64,000 bases of DNA, taken from Bolinopsis microptera. Lineage: Eukaryota; Ctenophora; Tentaculata; Lobata; Bolinopsidae. Below, in pieces: positions 12,311 through 22,891 of this stretch (position 1 is its first letter; each line of letters begins with the position of its first letter). The DNA is taken from the NCBI RefSeq assembly GCF_026151205.1, contig NC_087075.1, positions 4,624,359 to 4,688,358 of the forward strand. The letters are read 5' to 3'. Both the position numbers and the translations under genes were made by a program. The notes under the pieces were generated by a model. The model made no database searches, was not told where the DNA came from, and saw only the letters and a program-made list of their open reading frames with translations.

Positions 12311-14665
12311 TTAACCGATAAACCCCATCTCATCTCCGATATAAAAATTTGAGAACATAATATTCCATGTAAGTCCGACCATTTTGCAGTCTCCTTTACT
12401 TTGAAATCAAAGGTGAAGCGCATCAAATCGCAAAAGAGGGAATCTTTAAATTTTAAAAGAGCAAATTGGGATGCACTTAATGCAGACCTTGCAGATATTG
12501 ACTGGCAGGCAGAGTTCACTGGTAATATGGAAACATCATGGAACAAGTTTAAGGAAGTTTTAGAGCAAAGAACCAATGAACATATTCCAAAGATTAAAAT
12601 TGGAGGCAGGGCTCAACCTCCTTGGTTTGACGCTGAGTCTCATCAGGCCTGCCTAGAAAAAGAAAGGCTACACAAAAGTTATGAAGAAACCACGGACCCT
12701 TCCTGCAAGGCTGAGAAGTACTTTAAGTTCTCTAAAAGCAGAAGCGATTTTAAGAAAATTGCCTCCAACAAGATGGCATCTAGCTTTGAGGACGAGGATG
12801 ATGAGAATCTAATTACAAAGAAATTCTGGTCCTATGTAAAAGCAACATCTAAGAATACTCGCATACCTGAACAAATTCACCTAGAAGATGTACACAAAAG
12901 TGATCATTCTGACCAAGCAAACCTATTTAATACCTTTTTTCATCAACAGTTCTCATCGCCTAGTGATTATGATGTACATGTTGATAACACACTCACACAG
13001 GATGATATTGATTATGTATCTACCCTTTTCAGTTCGTCTAGGATAGTAGATATTCTCAAGAATTTGAATACTAGAAAAGCTATGGGACCGGATAAAATCC
13101 ATGGTGAAGTTCTTAAAAAATGTGCCTTTACGTTAGCCCCAGCACTGGAGATTCTTTTCACAAAGTGCTATGTATCCGGCTTCCTACCATCAAATTGGAA
13201 ATATGCAATTGTTGTTCCAGTACACAAGAAAGGCTCCAAGAATGACATTAAGAATTATAGGCCAATATCTTTGACTAGCTTAGTTATGAAAGTCATGGAA
13301 AGAATTATTCGAGATGAACTTTTGAGTAGATGTTATGATAAAATTGATCCTCGTCAACATGGTTTCCTGCCTCACAAATCTTGTGCAACTCAGATGGTTG
13401 AATTCTGCGATAGCCTATCCCTCTCTCTTAACAAGAACATTAGATCTGATATTGTTTACTTCGATTTTGCCAAAGCATTCGATTCCGTTAACCACGACTT
13501 AATACTATACAAGCTAAAATTTTATTATAACATCGATGGAATGCTTCTCCAATTTATGAAAAGTTACCTCTCCGGACGTCAGCAATGTGTAGTTGTTAAT
13601 GGGGCTATCTCTGCAACCCTACCGGTGTTGTCAGGTGTTCCTCAAGGGTCAATAATCGGACCAACACTTTTTGTTCTTTTCATAAATGATATATATTCTG
13701 GACTTTCTCAGGGCACTAATATCCTTTTATACGCTGATGATACTAAAATGTGGAGAGAGATATTCCAAGAGGAAGACCACCATATACTTCAAAGCGATAT
13801 TAATTATCTCATGACATGGGCAAGAACTAATAAGATGAAGTTTCATCCTGATAAATGTAAGGTCTTAGCTATACTTAAGAGGTGGTCTCCCTTAGATGGC
13901 ATTTTACCATTTACACGTTACACTTACTCTATGGGCCAAACTCTTCTTGATTATACAGATTCTGAAAAAGATTTAGGCATAATCATGACGTCTAATCTAA
14001 ATTTTAATAGCCAGGCCGATGCTCTATATGGTAAAGCTAACCAAAAATTTGGCATGCTTAAGAGAAATTGTCATTTTATTAATGATCTGAACAAGAAAAG
14101 AGTCTTGTATCTTACTCTTGTACGCTCAATATTCGAACACTGTCCCATCATTTGGCGACCAGCGTCCAGTAGCACTATCAATAGGCTTGAAGGATTGCAG
14201 AAAAGGGCCCTCAAATGGATTCGTAATGATTACGGTGTAAGCTATAGTGTAGAGGAAATCTATAATGCCCATTGTAAACAGTTAAATATTCTGCCCCTAA
14301 AGTACAGGTTTGATTACCATGATCTCAAGTTCTTTCATTCCCTAGTGCATCAATACCACCCATGCACCACTCTGCCTCAGTACCTTACTTTCTTCTCCGG
14401 GTCAAGCCGACTGAGAAGCTCACATCTTGATCACTTATCAGTAATATCTTCAATTCCACCTGGCTCAGCTATATCTAAATCTTACTTTTATCGAGCTCAT
14501 CTCACTTGGAACCGACTTCCTCTTTCCCTTCGAGAGATTATCAGACCAGGTGTGTTTAAAACAGAACTTATTAAACACATCTGGAAGGGACATGTTTGTA
14601 CTGCATCTGTAGATATTGACCCTAGTTCAGATCCTGACAATTCTTTTTCTCCAGACTACGGGTAG
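12311..14665 (+). pseudogene. LINE reverse transcriptase, nearly intact
   Basis: The frame is open from 12353 to the TAG at 14663-14665 (about 770 codons); an in-frame TGA at 12350-12352 cuts it from the endonuclease. Motifs in order are SDHFAVSF (end of endonuclease), RKAMGPDKI, VVPVHKKGSKNDIKNYRPIS, VYFDFAKAFDSVNHDL (catalytic Asp), VPQGSIIGPTLF, LLYADDTKMW (YADD catalytic pair), the CR1-like block CPIIWRPASS, and a C-terminal WNRLPLSLR segment common in this group. Nothing in the RT core itself looks broken, so the copy is fairly young. It copies element RNA into DNA at the target nick. The Jockey/CR1/L2 group is likely; the exact clade is not resolved. Confidence 0.88.
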
Positions 14666-15147
14666 TGTATTTCTCTATTATTTTTGTTTTAATTTTTTTT
14701 TGAGGTACTCATCACGCATTTTTGCTTTATTCGGATACAATTTTGATTTAGTCTTTTATATTCAATTATTTAAATTTTATCGTTAAAACTTCATTCCATT
14801 GGAAATATTACAAATCAGCCAATTGTAATTGAGAATTTTTGGGTTGTGGCAATTATTCTTAAAAACCTAGAAATGCCTCCTAAGTTCACAGCTCATATTA
14901 TTTGCCCATTTTTCTCCTTCTGCACTTGGGGCCCAATGTAATTGCTCGACTTTTCATCAGGTCTCTCGAGGCTTTTTGTTTGGTTATTTGGGTGTATTGG
15001 TGTCCCCTGACTGTTATCATCGCTGTACACTTGTCAAGGCATTTTTTGGTTTCTCTAGTCCATTTTTAGAAATTCTATACAACATTGATATTGTAATAAA
15101 TTCTGATGATAATAATTGAAAGATTTCAATAATTCAATAAAAAAAAT
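14666..15147 (+). other. LINE 3' UTR and A-rich tail
   Basis: AT-rich and non-coding. It ends in TTCAATAATTCAATAAAAAA just before unrelated sequence, a typical short-repeat LINE 3' end. Confidence 0.55.
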
Positions 15148-15244
15148 GACGGAGATATTTTATGTTGTCATTGAAAATTGTGCTGAACTATTATAGTCAT
15201 GTTATAACCATATATTAAACAGACAAGCTTTAATTTAGAGACTA

Positions 15245-16319
15245 CCTTACTCGGGAATATTATAGCGGGTTAATTTATGACTGGGAAAATTAATGACCGG
15301 GAAAAATATGGCGGACTTTCCAAAAACCCGCCAAATTATCCCGGTCATGTATTTACCGATGACCGACCTTTCAAGTTTTTTTTCAGAGGTCAACAAATTT
15401 TCAACCGAAATTTCTGTTTTTGTTACTTGTTAAAGAAGTTATTTCAATTTACAGTTATTGATGTTACTCAGAAATAGAAAAAAAAAGACACGTCTATTTA
15501 AAGGAAAATAAATCTAAGCAATAATAAGTCAAATCTTCATTAAACTTAAAGCGTATTCTCATTCTCATTATCGCTAATGTCCCCGCCATTATCATTATTG
15601 ATATCCCCCTGAGCTGCTGACCGTCAAATTCGAAGTTGTATTGTTGTCTTAACAAGACTTTCATTTTGTCCGCTAATGGGGCTACTGCTCTGAAGGTCAG
15701 CCGGAGCTTAATTTCCTGCCCACCGCTTGGTATTGGGGAACGTCTTGGGCCTTGGCTTTGCATCTTCAACTGCTCCAGTAATCAATCCACCATGGACCAT
15801 GAAATAGTGGCACAGTTTACTCACTTCTAGCGGGATGTGGCCACAAGTTACTTTAACGGGAAAAACTCCCTCTTTCTTTAGTCTACACACTGCACACGAG
15901 AAGCGATCAATCTTTAGAGACATTATTATTATAATATATATTATATATTATTATTATTTTCTTTTTCTTCTATAACATATAAATTGTTCTCTTCTCTACA
16001 ATTCACTGATTCATGGGGAAGAGAAGTGAGAATCACGGTCCACCCTGAAATCTGATTTCTATAACCAAATTGTGATTTTAATAACGAAATTATGGTAGCA
16101 ACCGCCAATAAAGTTACAGCCCTCCATCCAATGCTTCAAACGTCTTCTCTAGCACATATGAGACTTCAGGTAAAATATGATGATCACCACCCCCTTGGAA
16201 CCCCATAATCTGAGTCGGCGGGTTTTTTTTATGACTGGTAAAATTTTTGACCGGGAAAAATATGGCGGAATCTTCCAAAACCCACCATTTTATCCCGGTT
16301 ATAATATTCCCGAGTAAGG
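15245..16319. mobile_element. TA-flanked TIR element, 1075 bp
   Basis: CCTTACTCGGGAATATTATA at the left is matched by its complement at the right. TA lies outside both ends (15243-15244, 16320-16321). Just inside, GACCGGGAAAAATATGGCGG occurs on both sides and the inverse ATCCCGGT boxes repeat, so each terminus also folds on itself. A TA duplication fits Tc1/mariner-type mobilisation, although long compound TIRs are unusual for that group. Confidence 0.7.
15494..15923 (-). pseudogene. Small Cys-containing protein of a mobile element, frameshifted
   Basis: It starts at ATG 15923 and has a Cys-x-x-Cys near residues 10-13, then CGHIPLEVSKLCHYFMVHGG. The frame then changes near 15760 into RRSPIPSGGQEIKLRLTF and a helical tail ending around 15630. 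I recall this combination (HIPLE, then RRSPI-GG-EI) from small proteins encoded by repetitive elements in cnidarians and other invertebrates; the function is unknown to me. One frameshift breaks it. It lies wholly inside the TA-flanked element and is probably its cargo or accessory gene. Confidence 0.45.
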
Positions 16320-16321
16320 TA

Positions 16322-18470
16322 TTTAATTTATACTGGATTTCTTTGAGGCTTTTTAAGAGTTTGGCTTCTTTTTACAGCTAACATCCTTTAGTTCAAATTA
16401 TAATTTTCTGATATAATTGGAGTATTAACCCTTATCTTTATTAGGTACTGAAGATGTCCGAAAATGTTTTACCAATGATGTTATAAAGATTTTGATGGAA
16501 TTTTTAAACTCATTCGTTGTCTGACTGTGGGAACTATTGATTCTTGATCTTTGAGGCTCCATATTACAAAATGCGAATATTCATTATTTTCGTCTTCGTA
16601 AGTTTCTCACGTAATGCCCAGGATTTTATTTCATTCGTGGTAGTAATATTATCATTTAATTACTTAATTACTTAATTAATATTATCATTTGATTACTTAA
16701 AAGTTTAAATGTTTATAGTTAATTACTTACAATTTTCATAGTCTATAACTATATAATGAAACGAATCGTCTGCCCGCCTATTTTGAGTGTTTTACTTGTT
16801 TGAAATAATTGATCATAATCTATTTCAGTATGTAAGTATATGTAAAAATGTAACTATGCTCTTGATCCAATTTATCAGGGTCCGGTGGGCCTCCAATTTT
16901 ACACAATCGTGGAAGTATGGTTCATCTTAGGAGACTACCATTGCACCGATGATCAGTTTACTCTGGAGGAAATTTTACCGGTTATATTTTACCGGTTATA
17001 TTTTACCGGTTATACTTATACCGTCACAATCGCAAATCCTTAGTAACTCAAGGAATTATCAGTTACACTTACGGGTGACTAGTGGCATGTATGAAGAAAA
17101 TATGTTATATATAGTTTGATCCAAGAAATGTGGCTCTTCATTCTGCAAAAACAACTCTGATTTGAACGTACGGAGATCACTTAGAAAGTCATTTATATAT
17201 CTCACGTTTACTTTATATGAAGTCAGTTTAATAACCAATAGTTTTGGTTTCACAAATCTAAAGAAACGCTCGAGAAGAAGCTGTATCCAGCTTCTTTTCA
17301 GCTGTTTTATCGAACAAAAACCCTCAACTTCAAAACACAGTTAAATACAGAACCCCCGATTTACCGGGGAAACAGCACAGAACCCCCGATTTACCGGGGA
17401 AACGAAGACGGCCGCGTTAAATCAGCAATTCACACATGATATCTCTCTCTGCCATGAAACATGGTTAACCTTTCAAACTATAATTTAAAACTTAAACCTA
17501 AACTAAAAATCAAGGTTCTTGGCAAATCGGAGTTTTGATTTGTCATTCTATAAAAAATGTTTGCCCAAAAGTTTCAGCTGGACGGTTTTTTTTGTGGTTC
17601 CTGGGACTATGGACAACACATTCCTGTAGACAAACCTTTGTTACGAATTTGTTCACAGAAAAATCAACTCTTGCCCTAACTACTATCTTTCTATGAATGA
17701 TGGCCCCAAAGAAATGGCCGGGATAGATGGAGACTTACTGTGCGGTTGCTGCAGAATTAACTCAGTGCATTGATCCTGTATTAGAGAGGCACTATAACAC
17801 AATTGAATTAAAAAAGTAAAGTAAAATATTATTAAAAAAGAAGAGTACTGACTGTGTTACCGGGAAAGTAGTCCATCTCTTCTCGTTGGGAAGACCATGA
17901 CTTTTCTGAGTTAGAGTCGTAATCAGAGAATGTTATTTTCACCTGCAAATTTAGAATATATGCAAATCAGAGTTCCTGCAAGTCAATGCTGTCCGAATTG
18001 TATTAATATTATCAAGCTTTACACAAATCTGAAGTAATTAAGAATAAACATCCTAAAAACCTGACAAGTCTTCAACGAAGACTGGTAAAATGCAATTGTT
18101 GGAAATAACTGCAGAGACAGATAGAATTAGAAAAGAGACAGCTCAGTTAGTAGGATACAATTTAACGATAAACAGGAGATAGAAAGAGAAATCATGTCAC
18201 GTACAGTGTTGAGACTGTTGTTGTCGATATCTTTAGAGTCATTTGCTCCAACACATTTTCGTTTTTTCAACCTGAAACAAAATGAAAATCAACCATTTGT
18301 TTGGTTGTTATATTTTTATGATCGGGTTTTTTTAATGATTGGGATTATCAGCTGATATTAATTTTTTGTTTTCTGACTACAGCAATTGCTCCCGGAGATG
18401 GAATTACAACTCTAGGACCGGATGAGTTGATAAAATAGCATTAGTAATGCTGCATTACATACATAATACT
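16322..18470. other. Non-coding stretch with two small duplications
   Basis: No gene is supported. TTTTACCGGTTATA is repeated three times at 16971-17025 (17-bp period). ACAGAACCCCCGATTTACCG plus GGGAAAC is duplicated at 17347-17373 and 17377-17403. Confidence 0.5.
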
Positions 18471-19356
18471 GGTAGGGCTGAACCGATTGGGCGACATCTG
18501 TCCGACAGGGAGCAGGACTATTGAGCGGTGGACTGTTGAGCGTAGGACTGTAGGTCGGTGAAGGTCGGAAGTAGGACTGTAGAGCGGTGTCAAATCGCCA
18601 GGGTAGGACTCTAGAGCGGCCGCCCTTATACAATCTCACAACATGAGGACTTTAGAGCGGTACGATCCTAAAATGAGGACTGTAGAGCGGTGGACTGTTG
18701 AGCGGTGGACTGTAGGCCGGTGAAGGTCGGAAGTAGGACTGTAGAGCGGCCCTCCCTTATAGATCCCATAACATGAGGACTCTAGAGCGGTACCCTCTTA
18801 TAACATGAGGACTCTATAGCGGTTAAAAATTTGAAGATTGAACACTCAACGAAGCTAAGTTATACATTGTAACTCGTGATTGATTATGGTCATGACATTC
18901 TAGGATGATAACTTTATTAAAGAGTCATGGAGTTAATGAACATTTTCATTTACTTATTATAAATATTCATTACTAATATTATAGTGTAACTTAATTTAAG
19001 ATTATTGGTCGGTCTCAACGTCTTCCAAATGATTGAAATATTCCCCTGCTACTCAAAAATGTAAAACGTGTCTTTGTTATTTTAGTGAACTGTTCGTATC
19101 AATGTGATTTCGCTAAGCAGAGTACCGATCAAGTTCGTGCAGATCATTTAGGAATGAGGATCGCATCGCGTGACGCTTTAGCGCCTACTAAGGATATCTC
19201 ATGTTCATCAATCTGGTGACGGGACTGATTCAGATCAGATCCCATCGCAGTGCGATATCTTGTTAGGATTTCGAAGGTATGGTATAAATATCACGGAGTA
19301 TCCAGTTTTCGTATATCAAATTCGATTCCTACTCCTCTTCTACAACTACCTACAAT

Positions 19357-19796
19357 ATGCAGAGTGTTAACAGTCTTTCTCCTCCTGAGAAGCCCATCTT
19401 CATCCGGGGACGAACAGCCGGCACCATCAACCTTGTCCTGAGCTGCAAGGATTTCGCTACGGAATTAAGGATGGAAAACCTATCCAAGACGGCCGTCAAG
19501 CTTGGCGATGTGTCCTGAGGAAATACAAGTGTCCTGGTCGCCTCTACACCACTGGAGATTCCGTCTGTGACACCTCACATTCATCCTGCAGACTCAACAA
19601 AGCGAAGAAGGTTGAGAGTCCCACTCCTACAGCTCCTGGAACCTTGGCCGACCTCCAACTGGATCCCTCTGCCATCGATTCTCCCTCAACGGAGAATCAA
19701 TGCTCGTGTACTACTAGCCGAGCCGCCCACCTAGCTGAAGTAAACGATGATCAGGACCTCGTCTCACACCTGGACATGCTGCGAAGTGATGGCTGA
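19357..19796 (+). pseudogene. FLYWCH-type zinc finger, frameshifted
   Basis: The first part begins at ATG 19357 and reads PEKPIFIRGRTAGTINLV. The frame changes at about 19432-19445 and continues as GFRYGIKDGKPIQDGRQAWR, then CVLRKYKCPGRLYTT, with a later His. This F-Y, W-R-C, C-x-R-L, H order is the FLYWCH zinc-finger pattern. A polar tail of about 70 residues ends at TGA 19794. FLYWCH fingers bind DNA and are common in MULE transposases. No transposase core is present, so this is a cargo or deletion derivative and is inactive because of the shift. Confidence 0.7.
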
Positions 19797-20514
19797 GGAG
19801 TGAAATGTTATTTTGATAGTATTTATTTTTCGTAATTGTTTGTAATAAGTTTTATCGATTTTATCATCCTAATATCACATGTGTTATTGATTACGAGTTA
19901 AAAAAACATAATTTTATTCAATGTTCAAATTTTTTGGAAGACGTTGAGACCGACCAATAATCCTAAATAAAGATACACTATAATATTAGTAATGAAATAT
20001 TTATAATGAAAATGTTCATTAACTCCATGACTCTTTAATAAAGTTACCATCCTAGAATTTCATGACCATAATCAATCACGAGTTACAATGTATAACTTAG
20101 CTTCGTTGAGTGTTCAATCTTCAAATTTTCAACCGCTATAGAGTCCTCATGTTATAGGAGGGTACCGCTTCGTTGAGTGTTCAATCTTCAAATTTTCAAC
20201 CGCTATAGAGTCCTCATGTTATGGGAGGGTACCGATCTAGAGTCCTCATGTTATGGGATGAGGGCCGCTCTACAGTCCTACTTCCGACCTTCACCGGCCT
20301 ACAGTCCACCGCTCTACAGTCCTCATTTTAGGATCGTACCGTCCTCATGCTGTGAGATCTATAAGGGCGGCCGCTCTAGAGTCTTACCCTGGCGATTTGA
20401 CACCGCTCTACAGTCCTACTTCCTACCTTCACCGACCTACAGTCCTACGCTCAACAGTCCTCCGCTCAATAGTCCTACAGCCGTCCGACAGCCGAATTAG
20501 GGATTTCGGACAGA

Positions 20515-20725
20515 TGTCGGTAGTAAAATATGGCTCAGATTATATCTCAAATTGGAAATGTTACGTATACAAATTAGCAAGTATTAACAGTTCAGATCAT
20601 GTCTCTAATTGGAAATGTGTCGTATTGAAATCAGATCACAATTTCGGACAGATGTCGTTTTTTCTGGTACCCTGAGTCGGACAGATGTCGCTGTCGGACA
20701 GATGTCGCTGTCGGACAGGAGTCGT
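20515..20725 (+). repeat. GGACAGATGTCG repeats at the element end
   Basis: GGACAGATGTCG occurs near 20508, 20646, 20680 and 20694, the last two in tandem with CTGTC spacers. The complement CGACATCTGTCC is at the left end of the same element (18492), so these are probably terminal recognition boxes. Confidence 0.55.
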
Positions 20726-21033
20726 GTTACCGGCTGAACCATAATTGTTTTGACAAGTGATATGAATTCTGGGTTTTAATTGGTCAATGCTAGAAGCAAA
20801 TTAATGAAACGCTGTCACTCCTCAGAATGAGGTCTACCCTCTGGCCTCTTGGCTGACCCGTATCTGTAGATATTACAAAATACACGAAAAGTACCTCATC
20901 TCCTCAGACAGTGAGTGAAATGATCGGGACCGGAGAGAAACTCCAGAACTAGAGGTAAAACTGAGATCCCCTTTTACAAACACTCCGTCTCTTTTGCAGT
21001 CTTGTAGTAAGGGGCTCAAATCTGAAACAGAAA

Positions 21034-21409
21034 CATGATTACAATAATTACAATGATTACAATGATTACAATGATTACAATGATTACAATGATTACAATG
21101 ATTACAATGATTGCAATGATTACAATGATTACAATGATTACAATGATTACAATGATTACAATGATTACAATGATTACAATGATTACAATGATTACCATTA
21201 TTACAATGATTACAATGATTACAATGATTACAATGATTACAATGATTACAATGATTACAATGATTACAATGATTACAATGATTACAATGATTACAATGAT
21301 TACAATGATTACAATGATTACAATGATTACAATGATTACAATGATTACAATGATTACAATAATTACAATGATTACAATGATTACAATGATTACAATGATT
21401 ACAATGAAT
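21034..21409. repeat. 9-bp minisatellite, about 42 copies
   Basis: ATGATTACA is repeated head to tail with only a few substitutions (for example near 21112, 21196 and 21361). Frames stay open on both strands because 9 is a multiple of 3. No evidence of coding. Confidence 0.95.
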
Positions 21410-22170
21410 TTTGTTATGTTGATTGCAATTATTAAAACGTGATACAGGTTCCTCGTCTTAAAATATGATTTTCCCGGCACCGGGTATTTTTTAAATATTC
21501 AAATGTGATACTACAATATAATTTTAGATGAACAGTTATCGATCTGAAAGTAGAAGAATCGCCTGCTAAGTGATATTATAGTTAATTAGTTATTATTTAA
21601 AAACCAAAGAGCAAAATTTCACCTGATAGGGATGAAACTCCTGATGTGGAGGTTTGGGAGGATCTAGCTTTCAGTGAAGAGTAAATGAAATCATCTGGAT
21701 CTAAAAAATCCATCAAATTCTGCGAGATTCAATATAATAAGGTATTTTGTATTTTTAGACGAAAAAACGCATTCGAATGTTGAAATGAAAAATAATGCAT
21801 TAACCGTATCCATAAGTTTTTAAAGCCGTGTCAATCGGAGCGCAAAGACAATAGAATTATATACAATTCAAAAAGAAATACACAGTACATTTTTCTGAAG
21901 GACAGCAAAACCTGAACAATCAAGTAAACCATGTTTGTTTTGCCAGTACCAGTCAGTGATTCACAGTCTGTACCAGTCAGTGCTGGAGGCTGATTGGCTA
22001 ATCGCTGTCACGTGTTAAAAGCAATACAATATACATGTTTTGATGGACAGCTCCAAACGCACAGACGTGTCAAGTAAACATGGCTTTTCTTACTGATAAA
22101 GTAGTAAATAAACCTTAAACAAGTACTGACTTACACTGCCAAAAGCGGTAAAGCCTAAAATGTGTGAAGT

Positions 22171-22471
22171 AGGCGGAGTGAGGGTGTATTAATGCTTGCG
22201 GAGTGAGACAACTATAAAGTTAAAACAGCATGGTACTTGCTGTTGCAGGTGCGAGCTGGGTTAATTATCACTTCAAATTGGTCACTACTACTACTGCTGC
22301 AAACTGTTTCCATGGTCACGCAATCTACTCTCACTTCACACAACAAATTAGTGTCTATTTTGATGCAAGTTTTGAGGAAAATCTCGTACAGTCTTACGAA
22401 CGTAGTGAATACACTCCGCTAGAAATATACCCTCACTCCGCAAGCAATATACCCTCACTCCGCAAGCAATA
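22171..22471. repeat. Foldback (MITE-like) inverted repeat
   Basis: GGCGGAGTGAGGGTGTATT with TGCTTGCGGAGTGAG at 22171-22206 is matched inverted at 22412-22471, where the arm is partly duplicated. About 200 bp lie between the arms. Flanking duplication is unclear. Confidence 0.55.
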
Positions 22472-22891
22472 TATATCATAAACCAAACAGAGTCTTCCCT
22501 AGATTACTTATTAGTTATTTTAATCTTTAAAAGTTTAAACCGGCATTTGTCAAACGGGTTGAAGTCTACACACGTGGATTATTGTGGGTTGAAGTCTAAT
22601 ACAAAATAGTGGTGCCTATTCTATACTTTCTTCAAGCTCATGCAATTTGTCGTGTACAACTACAAGCACCCTTTTATGCATGAAATTAACACTCACTAGC
22701 AAAGGTAAATTTGAATAACTAAAGATAAAAATATAGTTTTAAACCTTTAAATCCCGGGACACATATTGGTTTCATACCGGCAAATTAAAGAGATCTCGAG
22801 ATTGGTACACAAAGTACAGATCTCGAGATTGGTAGACAGTGAGTTTGAATTACAAACTCTCTAATTCAGGCATCCTCTGAGCTGGGAACCG

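Larger units (their letters stand above)
9074..15147 (+). mobile_element. CR1/L2-like LINE split by a DNA transposon
   Basis: The parts in order are: an N-terminal region (9074-9655), an apurinic-type endonuclease (9664-10279), an inserted TTAA element (10280-12310), a reverse transcriptase (12311-14665) and a 3' UTR. The 3' end is near 15147, where AATAATTCAATAAAAAAA gives a short A-rich tail. Endonuclease plus RT with a YADD box and a CR1/L2-style C-terminus point to the Jockey/CR1 group. A frameshift near 9655 and an in-frame TGA at 12350 show it is inactive even without the insertion. Confidence 0.85.
18476..20740. mobile_element. Long-TIR transposon carrying a FLYWCH fragment
   Basis: 18476-19035 is matched in inverted orientation by 19928-20740: GCTGAACCG, CGACATCTGTCCGACAG, many ACTGTAGAGCGG boxes, and the inner boundary GGTCGGTCTCAACGTCTTCC. 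Each TIR is 550 bp or more and is itself packed with a roughly 16-bp box (GAGGACTSTAGAGCGG). The right arm has an extra internal duplication (20102-20230) and extra GGACAGATGTCG copies. Very long TIRs with a FLYWCH finger between them suggest a Mutator-like (MULE) derivative. No 8-9 bp target duplication could be fixed, so the class is uncertain. Confidence 0.65.

Noticed and set aside
18400-20760. 8-9 bp target duplication for the FLYWCH element
   Set aside because: CATAATACT on the left and CATAATTGT on the right match at only six or seven positions, and the exact element ends are unclear.
21016-21480. Ile/Val and Met/Thr repeat frames over the 9-bp minisatellite
   Set aside because: Pure consequence of a 9-bp period; no independent evidence of coding.
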